Source of the DNA: Natronohydrobacter sp.
Lineage (GTDB): Bacteria > Pseudomonadota > Alphaproteobacteria > Rhodobacterales > Rhodobacteraceae
Direction of reading: 5' to 3'
NCBI GenBank assembly: GCA_007117255.1
Contig: SKGU01000374.1
Span: 1-14,340, forward strand
Length of the DNA: 14,340 nucleotides
Shown here: one piece after another, positions 1 through 5,760 of the stretch
Layout of the letters: every line of letters begins with the position of its first letter
Numbering within the stretch: the stretch's first letter is position 1
Notes under the pieces: generated by a model
Told to the model about the DNA's origin: nothing
Database searches by the model: none
The model's input: the letters and a program-made list of their open reading frames with translations, nothing else
Program-made: the position numbers and the translations under genes

Positions 1-746
1 TGACTCTCACAGATTTCAGCGTGGCGCGCGGGCCGTGCGATGTCCTGCGGGATGTCTCGTTGTCAGTGGGCGCGGGGGAATGTGTCGGGCTGCTTGGCCC
101 CAATGGTGCGGGCAAGACAACGCTGATGCGCGGTGCGCTGGGATTGATGCCGCATCGCGGGCATTCGTCGCTGACGGCGCTGCCGCTGAAGACCCGCGCG
201 AAAACGGTCGCCTGGCTGCCACAGGCGCGCGAGATCGCATGGCCTGTCACGGTTGAGACTGTGATTGCGTTGGGACGTCTGCCGCATTTGACCCCCGGTG
301 CCCCTCCCGCGCCGGAAGATCAGGCCGCGATTGACAGCGCCATTTCGCGGATGGGGCTGGACAGCTACCAGGGCCGCATTGCCACCCAGCTTTCGGGCGG
401 TGAGCAGGCGCGGGTGCTGATCGCGCGCGCACTGGCGCAAGCGACGCCTGTGCTGATGGTGGATGAACCCGCCGCAGGTCTGGATCCGGCGCATCAGATC
501 ACACTCATGCAGACCTTGGCGCAGGAGGCGCGGGGCGGGCGCATGGTTGTCGCTTCCATGCACGATCTGGGGCTTGCGGCGCGTTATTGCACGCGGCTGG
601 TGGTTCTCTGGCGTGGTGGAATTGCTGCCGATGGGCCACCGGAGGCGGTGCTGACGCCGGAGTTGCTGGCCGATGTTTTCCAGATCCGCGCTCATATCGC
701 GCATGGTCCGGACGGGGTGATTGTGCAGCCTGTGGGGGTGGTGTGA
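1..746 (+). CDS. btuD: ABC transporter ATPase, FecCD/BtuD type (probable corrinoid import)
   Basis: This is the ATP-hydrolysing subunit of an inner-membrane importer of the B12/siderophore/heme class. The frame is open from base 3, and bases 1-2 are TG, so the start codon (probably ATG) begins one base before the window and only that base is missing. A GTG at 21 would cut off the first beta strand and is unlikely. Counting from that Met, the protein has 248 residues. It shows Walker A GPNGAGKTT (about 33-41), a Q-loop in WLPQ, the ABC signature LSGGEQ (131-136), Walker B VLMVDEP (151-157) with the catalytic Glu at 156, and the switch His188 in MHDLG. Its stop overlaps the cbiZ start by one base (TGATG). 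The family alone cannot separate BtuD from HmuV or FhuC; the corrinoid assignment rests on cbiZ next door. The matching permease and binding-protein genes are not in the window and may lie upstream. Confidence 0.88.
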   Translation, partial: TLTDFSVARGPCDVLRDVSLSVGAGECVGLLGPNGAGKTTLMRGALGLMPHRGHSSLTALPLKTRAKTVAWLPQAREIAWPVTVETVIALGRLPHLTPGAPPAPEDQAAIDSAISRMGLDSYQGRIATQLSGGEQARVLIARALAQATPVLMVDEPAAGLDPAHQITLMQTLAQEARGGRMVVASMHDLGLAARYCTRLVVLWRGGIAADGPPEAVLTPELLADVFQIRAHIAHGPDGVIVQPVGVV

Positions 747-1444
747 TGCGCCTCATGTTGGAAACGCCGTGGCTGGAGTTTGATCTGGGGCAAGAAATGC
801 AGGTGCTGAGCTGGGCGCCCCATCGGGCCGGGTTTCAGCATGCGCGACGCATTCTGTGGCGGCAGGTGCGCAACGCCGATTTGCCGGCGGGACTGGATGT
901 TGGTGAATGGTTGCGCCGCGAATTGCACGAACGCGAAGCGCTGGATTCGGTCTGTATGCTGACCTCACGCGATGTGGGCGTGCATCATCTGGCGATTGCA
1001 GAACAAGACGGCATCATCGTCACGGCGCTGGCCACGGTCGGGCTATCAAATGCGGAACGTGTGGGCCATCGGGTGGATCGGTCTGGGCGCGATTGGAATC
1101 GCGATCTGACACAGGAATTGAGCACACGCGAATTTGGGACGATCAATATCGGGTTGCAGATCAGTGCGCCTCTGTCGCAAACGGGCTTACTGGAGGCGCT
1201 GAGTATCGCGGCGCAGGCGCGGACAACCGCGATACTGGAAGCGGGCCATGTGCTGCCTGATCTGTCTGGGCTTGCCACGGGTACGGGCACGGATTGCATT
1301 GCGGTAGCCGCGCCTGCTGGCGAGAATGACTATGCCGGGCTGCATACGGCGGTTGGACAGGCCATTGGTCAGGCGGTGCTGCAAGCGGTGGGCGAAGGCG
1401 CGAGGGCCTGGCAGGCCACCATCGGGCAGATCAGCGGGGGGTGA
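746..1444 (+). CDS. cbiZ: Adenosylcobinamide amidohydrolase CbiZ
   Basis: CbiZ cleaves the aminopropanol tail from adenosylcobinamide (and in some bacteria opens pseudo-B12) to give adenosylcobyric acid, which re-enters B12 synthesis in the cytoplasm. The 232-residue product has the family hallmarks: VGLSNAERVG (about 98-107), GTINI (131-135), ATGTGTDCI (177-185) and YAGLHTAVGQAIG (196-208). The length is normal for the family. The ATG at 746 shares a base with the stop of the upstream ATPase gene, which implies translational coupling; the frame is open further upstream but that part only overlaps the ATPase. ABC-importer plus CbiZ pairs are a known salvage arrangement. Downstream is the ExbB-ExbD-TonB set. 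Confidence in the family is high; whether it acts on cobinamide or on pseudocobalamin cannot be read from the sequence. Confidence 0.9.
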   Translation: MRLMLETPWLEFDLGQEMQVLSWAPHRAGFQHARRILWRQVRNADLPAGLDVGEWLRRELHEREALDSVCMLTSRDVGVHHLAIAEQDGIIVTALATVGLSNAERVGHRVDRSGRDWNRDLTQELSTREFGTINIGLQISAPLSQTGLLEALSIAAQARTTAILEAGHVLPDLSGLATGTGTDCIAVAAPAGENDYAGLHTAVGQAIGQAVLQAVGEGARAWQATIGQISGG

Positions 1445-1460
1445 GGCAGTGGACAGTACA

Positions 1461-2078
1461 ATGATTGTCGAATTTCTGGCGCGCGGCGGACCTGCGCTTT
1501 GGGTGATTGCGGCGCTGTCGGTGGTCACAGGAGCGCTGATATTGTGGAAGTTCTGGGATCTGGCGCGACTGGGCGCATGGTCGCGCAGCCCATCAGAAGC
1601 GGCAGTTGCAGATTGGGCGCAAGGTGAGCGTGAGGGTGCTCTTGCAGTGCTGCGCACGCGCCATGGCCTGCGCGCGCGTGTCACCCGCCGCGCGATGGAA
1701 ACGCGGTTGGCACCGGATATGCATGAGGCCGCCGCGCGCGAAGAAACGCAGCGGGTGGGCAAGTTGGCGCTGATGCAGGCACGGCGCGGGCTTCGGGCGC
1801 TGGAATTGATCGCCACGATTGCGCCGCTGATCGGGCTTCTGGGCACAGTTCTGGGCATGATCGAGGCGTTTCAGGCGCTTCAGGCGGCAGGCAACCGCGC
1901 GGACCCTGCGGCACTGGCAGGGGGGATATGGCAGGCGCTTCTGACCACAGCAGCAGGCATGGCCGTCGCGATTCCGGCAGCAATGGCACTGAGCTGGTTT
2001 GAAAGCATCTGCGATCGGGTGCAGGTCGATCTGGAGGATCTGGCCACGCGCGTCTTCACAGCAACGGGGCCTGCGTGA
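1461..2078 (+). CDS. exbB: ExbB/MotA/TolQ-family proton channel subunit
   Basis: This is the inner-membrane motor protein that, with ExbD, uses the proton gradient to drive TonB. The 205-residue product has three transmembrane segments: about residues 10-30, 112-134 (including GLLGTVLGM, Thr129) and 157-178 (ALLTTAAGMAVAIPA, Thr162/163). The Thr positions match the channel-lining threonines of ExbB. The ATG at 1461 gives the usual N-terminus, a short amphipathic stretch before the first membrane helix. A GTG at 1449 in the same frame has a GTGAGG just upstream but only two bases of spacing, so the start is not settled. The gene ends in TGATG, overlapping exbD. It could equally be called TolQ-like, but with no tolA, tolB or pal nearby and tonB at the end of the operon, ExbB is the better name. 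Confidence 0.88.
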   Translation: MIVEFLARGGPALWVIAALSVVTGALILWKFWDLARLGAWSRSPSEAAVADWAQGEREGALAVLRTRHGLRARVTRRAMETRLAPDMHEAAAREETQRVGKLALMQARRGLRALELIATIAPLIGLLGTVLGMIEAFQALQAAGNRADPAALAGGIWQALLTTAAGMAVAIPAAMALSWFESICDRVQVDLEDLATRVFTATGPA

Positions 2079-2461
2079 TGTTTCGCTTCGCTGCCCCACG
2101 GCCTGCACGCCGCCCCAGTCTGACACCGATGATTGATGTCGTGTTTCTGCTGCTGGTGTTTTTCATGCTGGCCGCGCGGTTCGGGCAGGATGTGGGGCTT
2201 GCGCTCTCACCTGCGGGTGGCGGTGGTGTCGCTTATGACGGTCCGCCGCGCCTGGTTGAATTCGCTGGTGGTGCGGTCTGGCTGAACGGGGCAGAAACGC
2301 CGATCGATGCCCTTCCAGACGCTGTGTTGGCGCTGATGCCCGCACCCGATGCGCTGATCATCCTGCGCCCGCGTGATGACGCAACGGTTCAGGATCTGAC
2401 GCGCCTGACTGAGACCTTGCAAAGCGCAGGGCTCGCGCGGCTTGTGGTGGTGGAGCCGTGA
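2078..2461 (+). CDS. exbD: ExbD/TolR-family protein, canonical Asp form
   Basis: This is an inner-membrane partner of ExbB with one transmembrane helix and a small periplasmic domain. The 127-residue product starts with a basic cytoplasmic tail and has the classical motif TPMIDVVFLLLVFFMLAA (16-33). Asp20 is the conserved, proton-motive-force-responsive carboxylate inside the membrane. The periplasmic part ends in a beta-alpha-beta pattern (LIILRPRDDATVQDLTRL) typical of the family. The start is ATG at 2078, sharing one base with the exbB stop; a GTG directly before it (2075) would add one residue. It is one of two consecutive exbD genes, and the two proteins differ at the key Asp. Confidence 0.9.
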   Translation: MFRFAAPRPARRPSLTPMIDVVFLLLVFFMLAARFGQDVGLALSPAGGGGVAYDGPPRLVEFAGGAVWLNGAETPIDALPDAVLALMPAPDALIILRPRDDATVQDLTRLTETLQSAGLARLVVVEP

Positions 2462-2853
2462 GTATGATGAATTTCGCCGCACCCAGACGCAAGCCCGCGC
2501 GCGAAAACGTCGTGCCGATGATCAATGTGGTGTTCCTGCTACTGATTTTTTTCCTGATGTCGGCGCAGATCGCCCCGCCTGATCCGGTTGAAATAATGCC
2601 GCCGCTGGCCGAGGTGGCGGAAACTCCCTTGCCCGATGACGCGCAGATGGCGTGGTTGGATGCGCAAGGGGTACTGTATCTGGACGGCCTGCGCGATGCT
2701 GACGCCATCGCTGCTTTGGCCGGGATTGCAGGGCCGGTGACGCTGCGTGTTGATGCGATGCTATCGGCTGGCGATTTCGCAGTGATCCTGCGCCAGCTTG
2801 GCGAGGCAGGGATCAGCGATGTCCGACTGGTAGCCTTGTCGGGGACGCCATGA
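2458..2853 (+). CDS. exbD2: Second ExbD-family protein, with Asn replacing the transmembrane Asp
   Basis: This is a second ExbD-like subunit of 131 residues, beginning at a GTG (2458) that overlaps the previous stop as GTGA; an in-frame ATG at 2464 is also possible. The membrane motif reads VPMINVVFLLLIFFLMSAQI (19-38), so residue 23 (codon AAT, 2524-2526) is Asn where the family, and the ExbD encoded just upstream, have Asp. The periplasmic domain is otherwise well formed (GPVTLRVDAMLSAGDFAVIL). ExbD works as a dimer inside an ExbB pentamer, so the gene pair suggests a heterodimer with only one protonatable side chain. The N-terminal tail (ENVVPM) and the periplasmic part differ enough from the first ExbD to exclude a recent duplication. 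It ends in ATGA, coupled to tonB. Confidence 0.87.
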   Translation: MSMMNFAAPRRKPARENVVPMINVVFLLLIFFLMSAQIAPPDPVEIMPPLAEVAETPLPDDAQMAWLDAQGVLYLDGLRDADAIAALAGIAGPVTLRVDAMLSAGDFAVILRQLGEAGISDVRLVALSGTP

Positions 2854-3647
2854 GAGCGGGCGTTGAATTCATTGGCTTCGCGTCGGTCAGTTTACTGGCG
2901 CATCTGGCGGTGTTCGCGGCAACCGCGCCGGATGGCGCGGCCTCTGGCGGGTCCGATGGCGGGCAGGAAATCACGATCGCCTCGCCGGTTGCTGGGGCAG
3001 ATGCGGAACTGGCGGCACTTGTGCGCCAATGGGACAGGCCGGTGGAAGTGCCGCAACCCGCTGAACCACTGGAAACGCCCCCGCCCGCAGAGACGCCGCC
3101 TGATCTGCCCGCTTTATCATCGCAAACGCCACGCGCTGCCATACCGTCGCTGCCGCAATTGCCCGACGCAGAAGCATTGCCACAGATCACGGCTGATCTG
3201 CCCGCCTTGTTCGACACCCCGCAGGCGCGCGACACGCCGCGGCCGCGTGCCCGGCCAGAGCCGCAGCGTGCGCCGTCACAAAGCAGTGCTCCGCGCGCCG
3301 CGCGCGCCTCTGGTCAGGCCAATCAAGGTCAGGCCGGTGAAGGTCGGGCTGCACAGCAAAGCGGCGCGGCCGTGGACACAACCTTGCTGGTGCAATGGGG
3401 CGGCGGCATCCGCGCCGCTATCCAGCGACGTCAGAGCGATCCCGGCACGCGTGCACAAGGCACCGTTCAATTGCGGTTGCAGGTCAATGCGTCTGGTGGA
3501 TTGATCAGTGTGAGCATTGCGCAAAGCTCTGGCAATGCAACACTTGACCGCGCCGCAATCCGTGCAGTTCAGCGCGCCAGCCTGCCGCGCGCGCCCTCTG
3601 GTGTGACAGGCACGCATCATTTCAATCTGCCCCTGAGTTATCGGTGA
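2850..3647 (+). CDS. tonB: TonB energy transducer
   Basis: TonB spans the periplasm and passes motor energy to TonB-dependent outer-membrane receptors. The 265-residue product has an N-terminal membrane anchor (about 7-25) containing Ser14-xxx-His18, the SxxxH motif needed for contact with ExbB-ExbD. A Pro/Glu/Ala-rich linker (about 60-125) and a Gln/Ala/Arg-rich low-complexity stretch (about 130-175) follow. The C-terminal TonB domain (about 200-265) has GTVQLRLQVNASGGL, SSGNATLDRAAIRAV and a final HFNLPLSYR, matching the alpha-beta fold of the family. It starts at an ATG in an ATGA overlap with the second exbD. No receptor gene is present in the window. Position at the end of the btuD-cbiZ-exbB-exbD-exbD operon suggests it serves corrinoid receptors, though it may serve others too. 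Confidence 0.87.
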   Translation: MRAGVEFIGFASVSLLAHLAVFAATAPDGAASGGSDGGQEITIASPVAGADAELAALVRQWDRPVEVPQPAEPLETPPPAETPPDLPALSSQTPRAAIPSLPQLPDAEALPQITADLPALFDTPQARDTPRPRARPEPQRAPSQSSAPRAARASGQANQGQAGEGRAAQQSGAAVDTTLLVQWGGGIRAAIQRRQSDPGTRAQGTVQLRLQVNASGGLISVSIAQSSGNATLDRAAIRAVQRASLPRAPSGVTGTHHFNLPLSYR

Positions 3648-3658
3648 CGAGACCGGTT

Positions 3659-3676
3659 TTGCCGATTTTTCGGCAA
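3659..3676 (+). terminator. Hairpin after tonB, possible weak terminator
   Basis: A perfect 7-bp stem (TTGCCGA / TCGGCAA) with a TTTT loop lies 11 bases after the tonB stop. There is no run of T after it, so it does not meet the usual test for an intrinsic terminator; it could instead slow 3' decay of the operon mRNA. It sits at the boundary between the Ton operon and lolA. Confidence 0.35.
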
Positions 3677-3748
3677 CTCTCTGCCTTGTGTTGGGGTCGT
3701 GAGCACAAACCGGCTTTCAAGGCGCAGAAAAACAGCTATCTACAGCGC

Positions 3749-4354
3749 ATGAGTATGTCACGTCGTTCCCTTTTGATGTCGTTGCCCGCCTTGGCGCTGG
3801 CTGGTCCCGCTTTCGCACAGCGTATCCCGCTGGATGAGATTTCGCGTTATTTCAACGGATTCTCAACTGCTCAGGGTGAGTTTACCCAAATCAACCCTGA
3901 TGGCAGCTTGTCGACAGGGCGCATCTATATCCGCCGTCCCGGTCGGGTGCGGTTCGAATATGATCCACCCGAACAGTCGCTGGTGATGGCCGGGGGTGGT
4001 CAGGTCGCGATTTTTGATGGCCGTTCGAATCAGGGGCCGAACCAGTATCCGCTCCGCCAGACACCGCTCAACCTTATTCTTGAACAGAATGTCGACTTTT
4101 CCAATCGGAGCATGGTTGTCGGACACACAGACGATGGCACGACCACGACAGTAATTGCTCAGGATCCGGAGAACCCGCAATATGGGTCTATACGCCTGGT
4201 ATTTTCCGCCAATCCGACCGAGTTACGTCAATGGGTGATCCGTGATGATACTGGGGCAGAAACAACTGTCATCCTTGGGAATATGCAGTTTGGCGCAACA
4301 CTGTCAGCGCGCTTGTTCAACATCACAGCCGAAGTAGACCAACGTCGGCGCTGA
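3749..4354 (+). CDS. lolA: LolA-family outer-membrane lipoprotein carrier protein
   Basis: LolA is the periplasmic chaperone that carries lipoproteins from the LolCDE complex to the outer membrane. The 201-residue product begins with a Sec-type signal peptide (RR, then a Leu/Ala-rich core, AFA cleavage after residue 23). The mature part shows the family pattern: FNGFSTAQGEFTQINPDG, GRIYIRRPGRVRFEYDPPEQ, IFDGRSNQGPNQYPLRQTPL, then RLVFSANPTELRQWVIRDDTGAETTVIL. An open frame runs back to a GTG at 3644 that overlaps the tonB stop, but the extra 35 residues look unlike protein family sequence and would bury the signal peptide, so the ATG at 3749 is chosen (ATG 3755 is an alternative). No clear ribosome site is seen. 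A weak TATCTA at 3737-3742 with TTTCAA at 3715-3720 would give a nearly leaderless transcript. In related genomes lolA usually sits elsewhere, so its link to the Ton operon may be coincidental. Confidence 0.85.
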   Translation: MSMSRRSLLMSLPALALAGPAFAQRIPLDEISRYFNGFSTAQGEFTQINPDGSLSTGRIYIRRPGRVRFEYDPPEQSLVMAGGGQVAIFDGRSNQGPNQYPLRQTPLNLILEQNVDFSNRSMVVGHTDDGTTTTVIAQDPENPQYGSIRLVFSANPTELRQWVIRDDTGAETTVILGNMQFGATLSARLFNITAEVDQRRR

Positions 4355-4750
4355 ATCTGTTGAGTATGGTTCTCAACCAGTTCCGTGGTGCGAGCTCGTT
4401 ACAGGGCTGAGACAAGCACCATGAACTATCTTTGCCGCGCTAAAGTTTAAATGCCCCGCAAATGCTCAGGGTTCTCGTGCAAACGCATTCTCGTTTGACT
4501 GGTGCTGACAGCCTGCGGGACGGGAGATGATCTGTGACACCCGCGACCCCTTTCGCATCTGGGATGCGAGGCTGTCTACTGAGGAGTGTAGTGGACGGGG
4601 TATATCTGTCTGACAGAGGTTAGATTATTGAACTTGTTAGAAAAATGATACCGAAAGCTGTCGTGTAACGTCGTTTGCGACGCATCCGGATACCCGTAGA
4701 AGATGAAGCAAGCATGACCATGGCCTTGGGAAGATGAGCCTGCGCTAATG
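4355..4750. other. Intergenic region between lolA and the convergent rpiR-type gene
   Basis: These roughly 400 bases contain no supported gene. The base composition looks more A+T-rich than the flanking genes. Inverted repeats seen: GTTGAG/CTCAAC at 4359-4377, five bases after the lolA stop; TCGCATC-TGG-GATGCGA at 4553-4569; TCTGTC-T-GACAGA at 4605-4617; and CGTCG-TTTG-CGACG at 4669-4682. None is followed by a T-run on either strand, so none is a convincing terminator. A small RNA or a decayed gene remnant cannot be excluded. The reading frame at 4576-4821 on the minus strand overlaps the end of the regulator gene and resembles no family I know. Confidence 0.5.
4553..4569. repeat. Perfect inverted repeat in the lolA-rpiR gap
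   Basis: A 7-bp perfect inverted repeat (TCGCATC / GATGCGA) with a TGG spacer, extendable by two G-T wobble pairs on the + strand. It lies between convergent genes, where a bidirectional terminator would be expected, but there is no T-tract on either side. Confidence 0.4.
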
Positions 4751-5623
4751 TCATTCCAACTCGCCCAACTGCGAATGCAGATATTCCACGCGTTGGAGCA
4801 TGTCATGTGCTTCGGAATCACGACAGCGCAGCGTTTGCAAAGCTAGTAGCCGGATGATCGCAAAGGGCCCAGCAAAGCAATCGATGGGTTGTGCGGTTTC
4901 GATTGCGCAGATGACGCTCCATTCGGGGCGTTTTGCCGGATCGGACAGGTCAAGGCTACGGTCTGCGAGCAGCAGTGTTTTCGCGCCGCTGTCCTTGAGA
5001 GCCTTCATCAGCGGCGCGAAATGGGCCATCCGACGGCGCATCCCGAAGACCAGCACAACATCGCGCGCGGTGACATTTGCCAGGCGTTCTGCAAGGCTGC
5101 GTCCGCCATGCGCAAGAAGCGCAACATCCGTACGGACCGAAGAAAGTAGCGTCGCGGCATATTCCGCAAGGGCATGACTATTGCGGAAGCCCACGCACCA
5201 GACGCGCTCTGCCCGACCCAGAGCCGTTGCGATCTCACGCACGGTTGTGGGGTTCAGCATCGATAGCGTTGCTTCCAGGGCGCGGGCTTCCTCGGCCAGA
5301 TGCGCGGTGACCAGTTGTTCAGGTCCGGGCGATTCGCGTTCGGCTGTATCAAAGAGATGAAATATCGATCCTGATGCCCGCAAATTACGCGCCGCACGTC
5401 GTGCCTCGTCATAGGATTCATACCCAAGACGCTGGAACAAACGCGAAACGGTTGCGGTTGAAACCTTGGCGCGTTCGGCCAGTTCCTTCCCGGTCAGGAC
5501 TGCAATCTCTCCCGGCCTGTCGCGTAGTGTATCCACGATCCTGCGTTCACTCGCTGTCATCGCACCATATGTAGCGTTCAATCGTTCAGTGAGTGTAAGC
5601 GTATTCAGCGCTTTGTCCTGCAT
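4751..5623 (-). CDS. RpiR/MurR-family transcriptional regulator (HTH-6 plus SIS domain)
   Basis: This 290-residue cytoplasmic DNA-binding regulator is transcribed divergently from the catabolic operon it probably controls. The N-terminal HTH-6 domain covers about 8-85, with the recognition region LTGKELAERAKVSTATVSRL (43-62) followed by FQRLGYESYDEAR. A SIS domain (about 125-255) would bind the effector; its entry loop reads VGFRNSHAL, a variant seen in RpiR proteins near amino-acid genes rather than the GxGxS form of sugar-phosphate sensors (from memory). The ATG at 5623 is preceded by AGGGG at a good distance (5629-5633). A start at 5680 would add 19 residues and run across the promoter region, so it is rejected. 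Whether it represses or activates is unknown. The likely ligand is a D-amino acid or an N-blocked form, inferred only from the neighbours. Confidence 0.88.
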   Translation of the reverse strand: MQDKALNTLTLTERLNATYGAMTASERRIVDTLRDRPGEIAVLTGKELAERAKVSTATVSRLFQRLGYESYDEARRAARNLRASGSIFHLFDTAERESPGPEQLVTAHLAEEARALEATLSMLNPTTVREIATALGRAERVWCVGFRNSHALAEYAATLLSSVRTDVALLAHGGRSLAERLANVTARDVVLVFGMRRRMAHFAPLMKALKDSGAKTLLLADRSLDLSDPAKRPEWSVICAIETAQPIDCFAGPFAIIRLLALQTLRCRDSEAHDMLQRVEYLHSQLGELE

Positions 5624-5760
5624 GTCTGCCCCTATTACAGCTTGTGAAACATAAATTTCAAAAAGCTTGACATGTTGCAAGATAATTTACAGCCTTGGGG
5701 TGCGGTGGTGCAAAATGCGTCTGACAAAGCCACGCGCGGTGTCATGGATGGGAGCGTATA
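5624..5760. promoter_or_regulatory. Divergent promoter region between the regulator and the D-amino acid operon
   Basis: This 137-bp spacer separates two divergent genes. On the minus strand, TTGAAA (5656-5661) and TGTAAT (5634-5639), 16 bases apart, each match five of six bases of the sigma-70 boxes. That promoter would start transcription only a few bases before the regulator ATG, so part of the AGGGG ribosome site might be lost; this weakens the call. On the + strand a perfect TTGACA is at 5667-5672, but no good -10 box lies at the right spacing (TACAGC at 5688 is poor). A GATAAT at 5681-5686 lacks a good partner. The + strand promoter may therefore need an activator. Confidence 0.45.
5645..5660. 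promoter_or_regulatory. Candidate operator palindrome TGAAA-N6-TTTCA
   Basis: A 5-bp perfect inverted repeat spaced by CATAAA lies in the divergent promoter region and overlaps the predicted -35 box of the regulator gene. The geometry resembles the GGAA-N6-TTCC sites recalled for the rhizobial RpiR-family protein IolR. Binding by the adjacent regulator, and autoregulation, are inferences from position and symmetry. Confidence 0.4.

Noticed and set aside
1187..1858. Minus-strand open frame of 223 codons across cbiZ and exbB
   Set aside because: Arg/Ser/Ala-rich translation with no family resemblance, antisense to two recognised genes.
3644..3748. N-terminal extension of LolA from a GTG overlapping the tonB stop
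   Set aside because: It would add 35 residues unlike LolA before a clear signal peptide that begins at 3749; the overlap appears accidental.
4605..4617. TCTGTC-T-GACAGA palindrome considered as an operator or insertion-sequence end
   Set aside because: It is far from any gene start, has no matching partner copy that I can see, and short palindromes of this length arise by chance.
4576..4821. Minus-strand frame of 81 codons near the end of the regulator gene
   Set aside because: It overlaps the 3' end of the regulator gene in another frame, lacks a clear ribosome site and has no known similarity.
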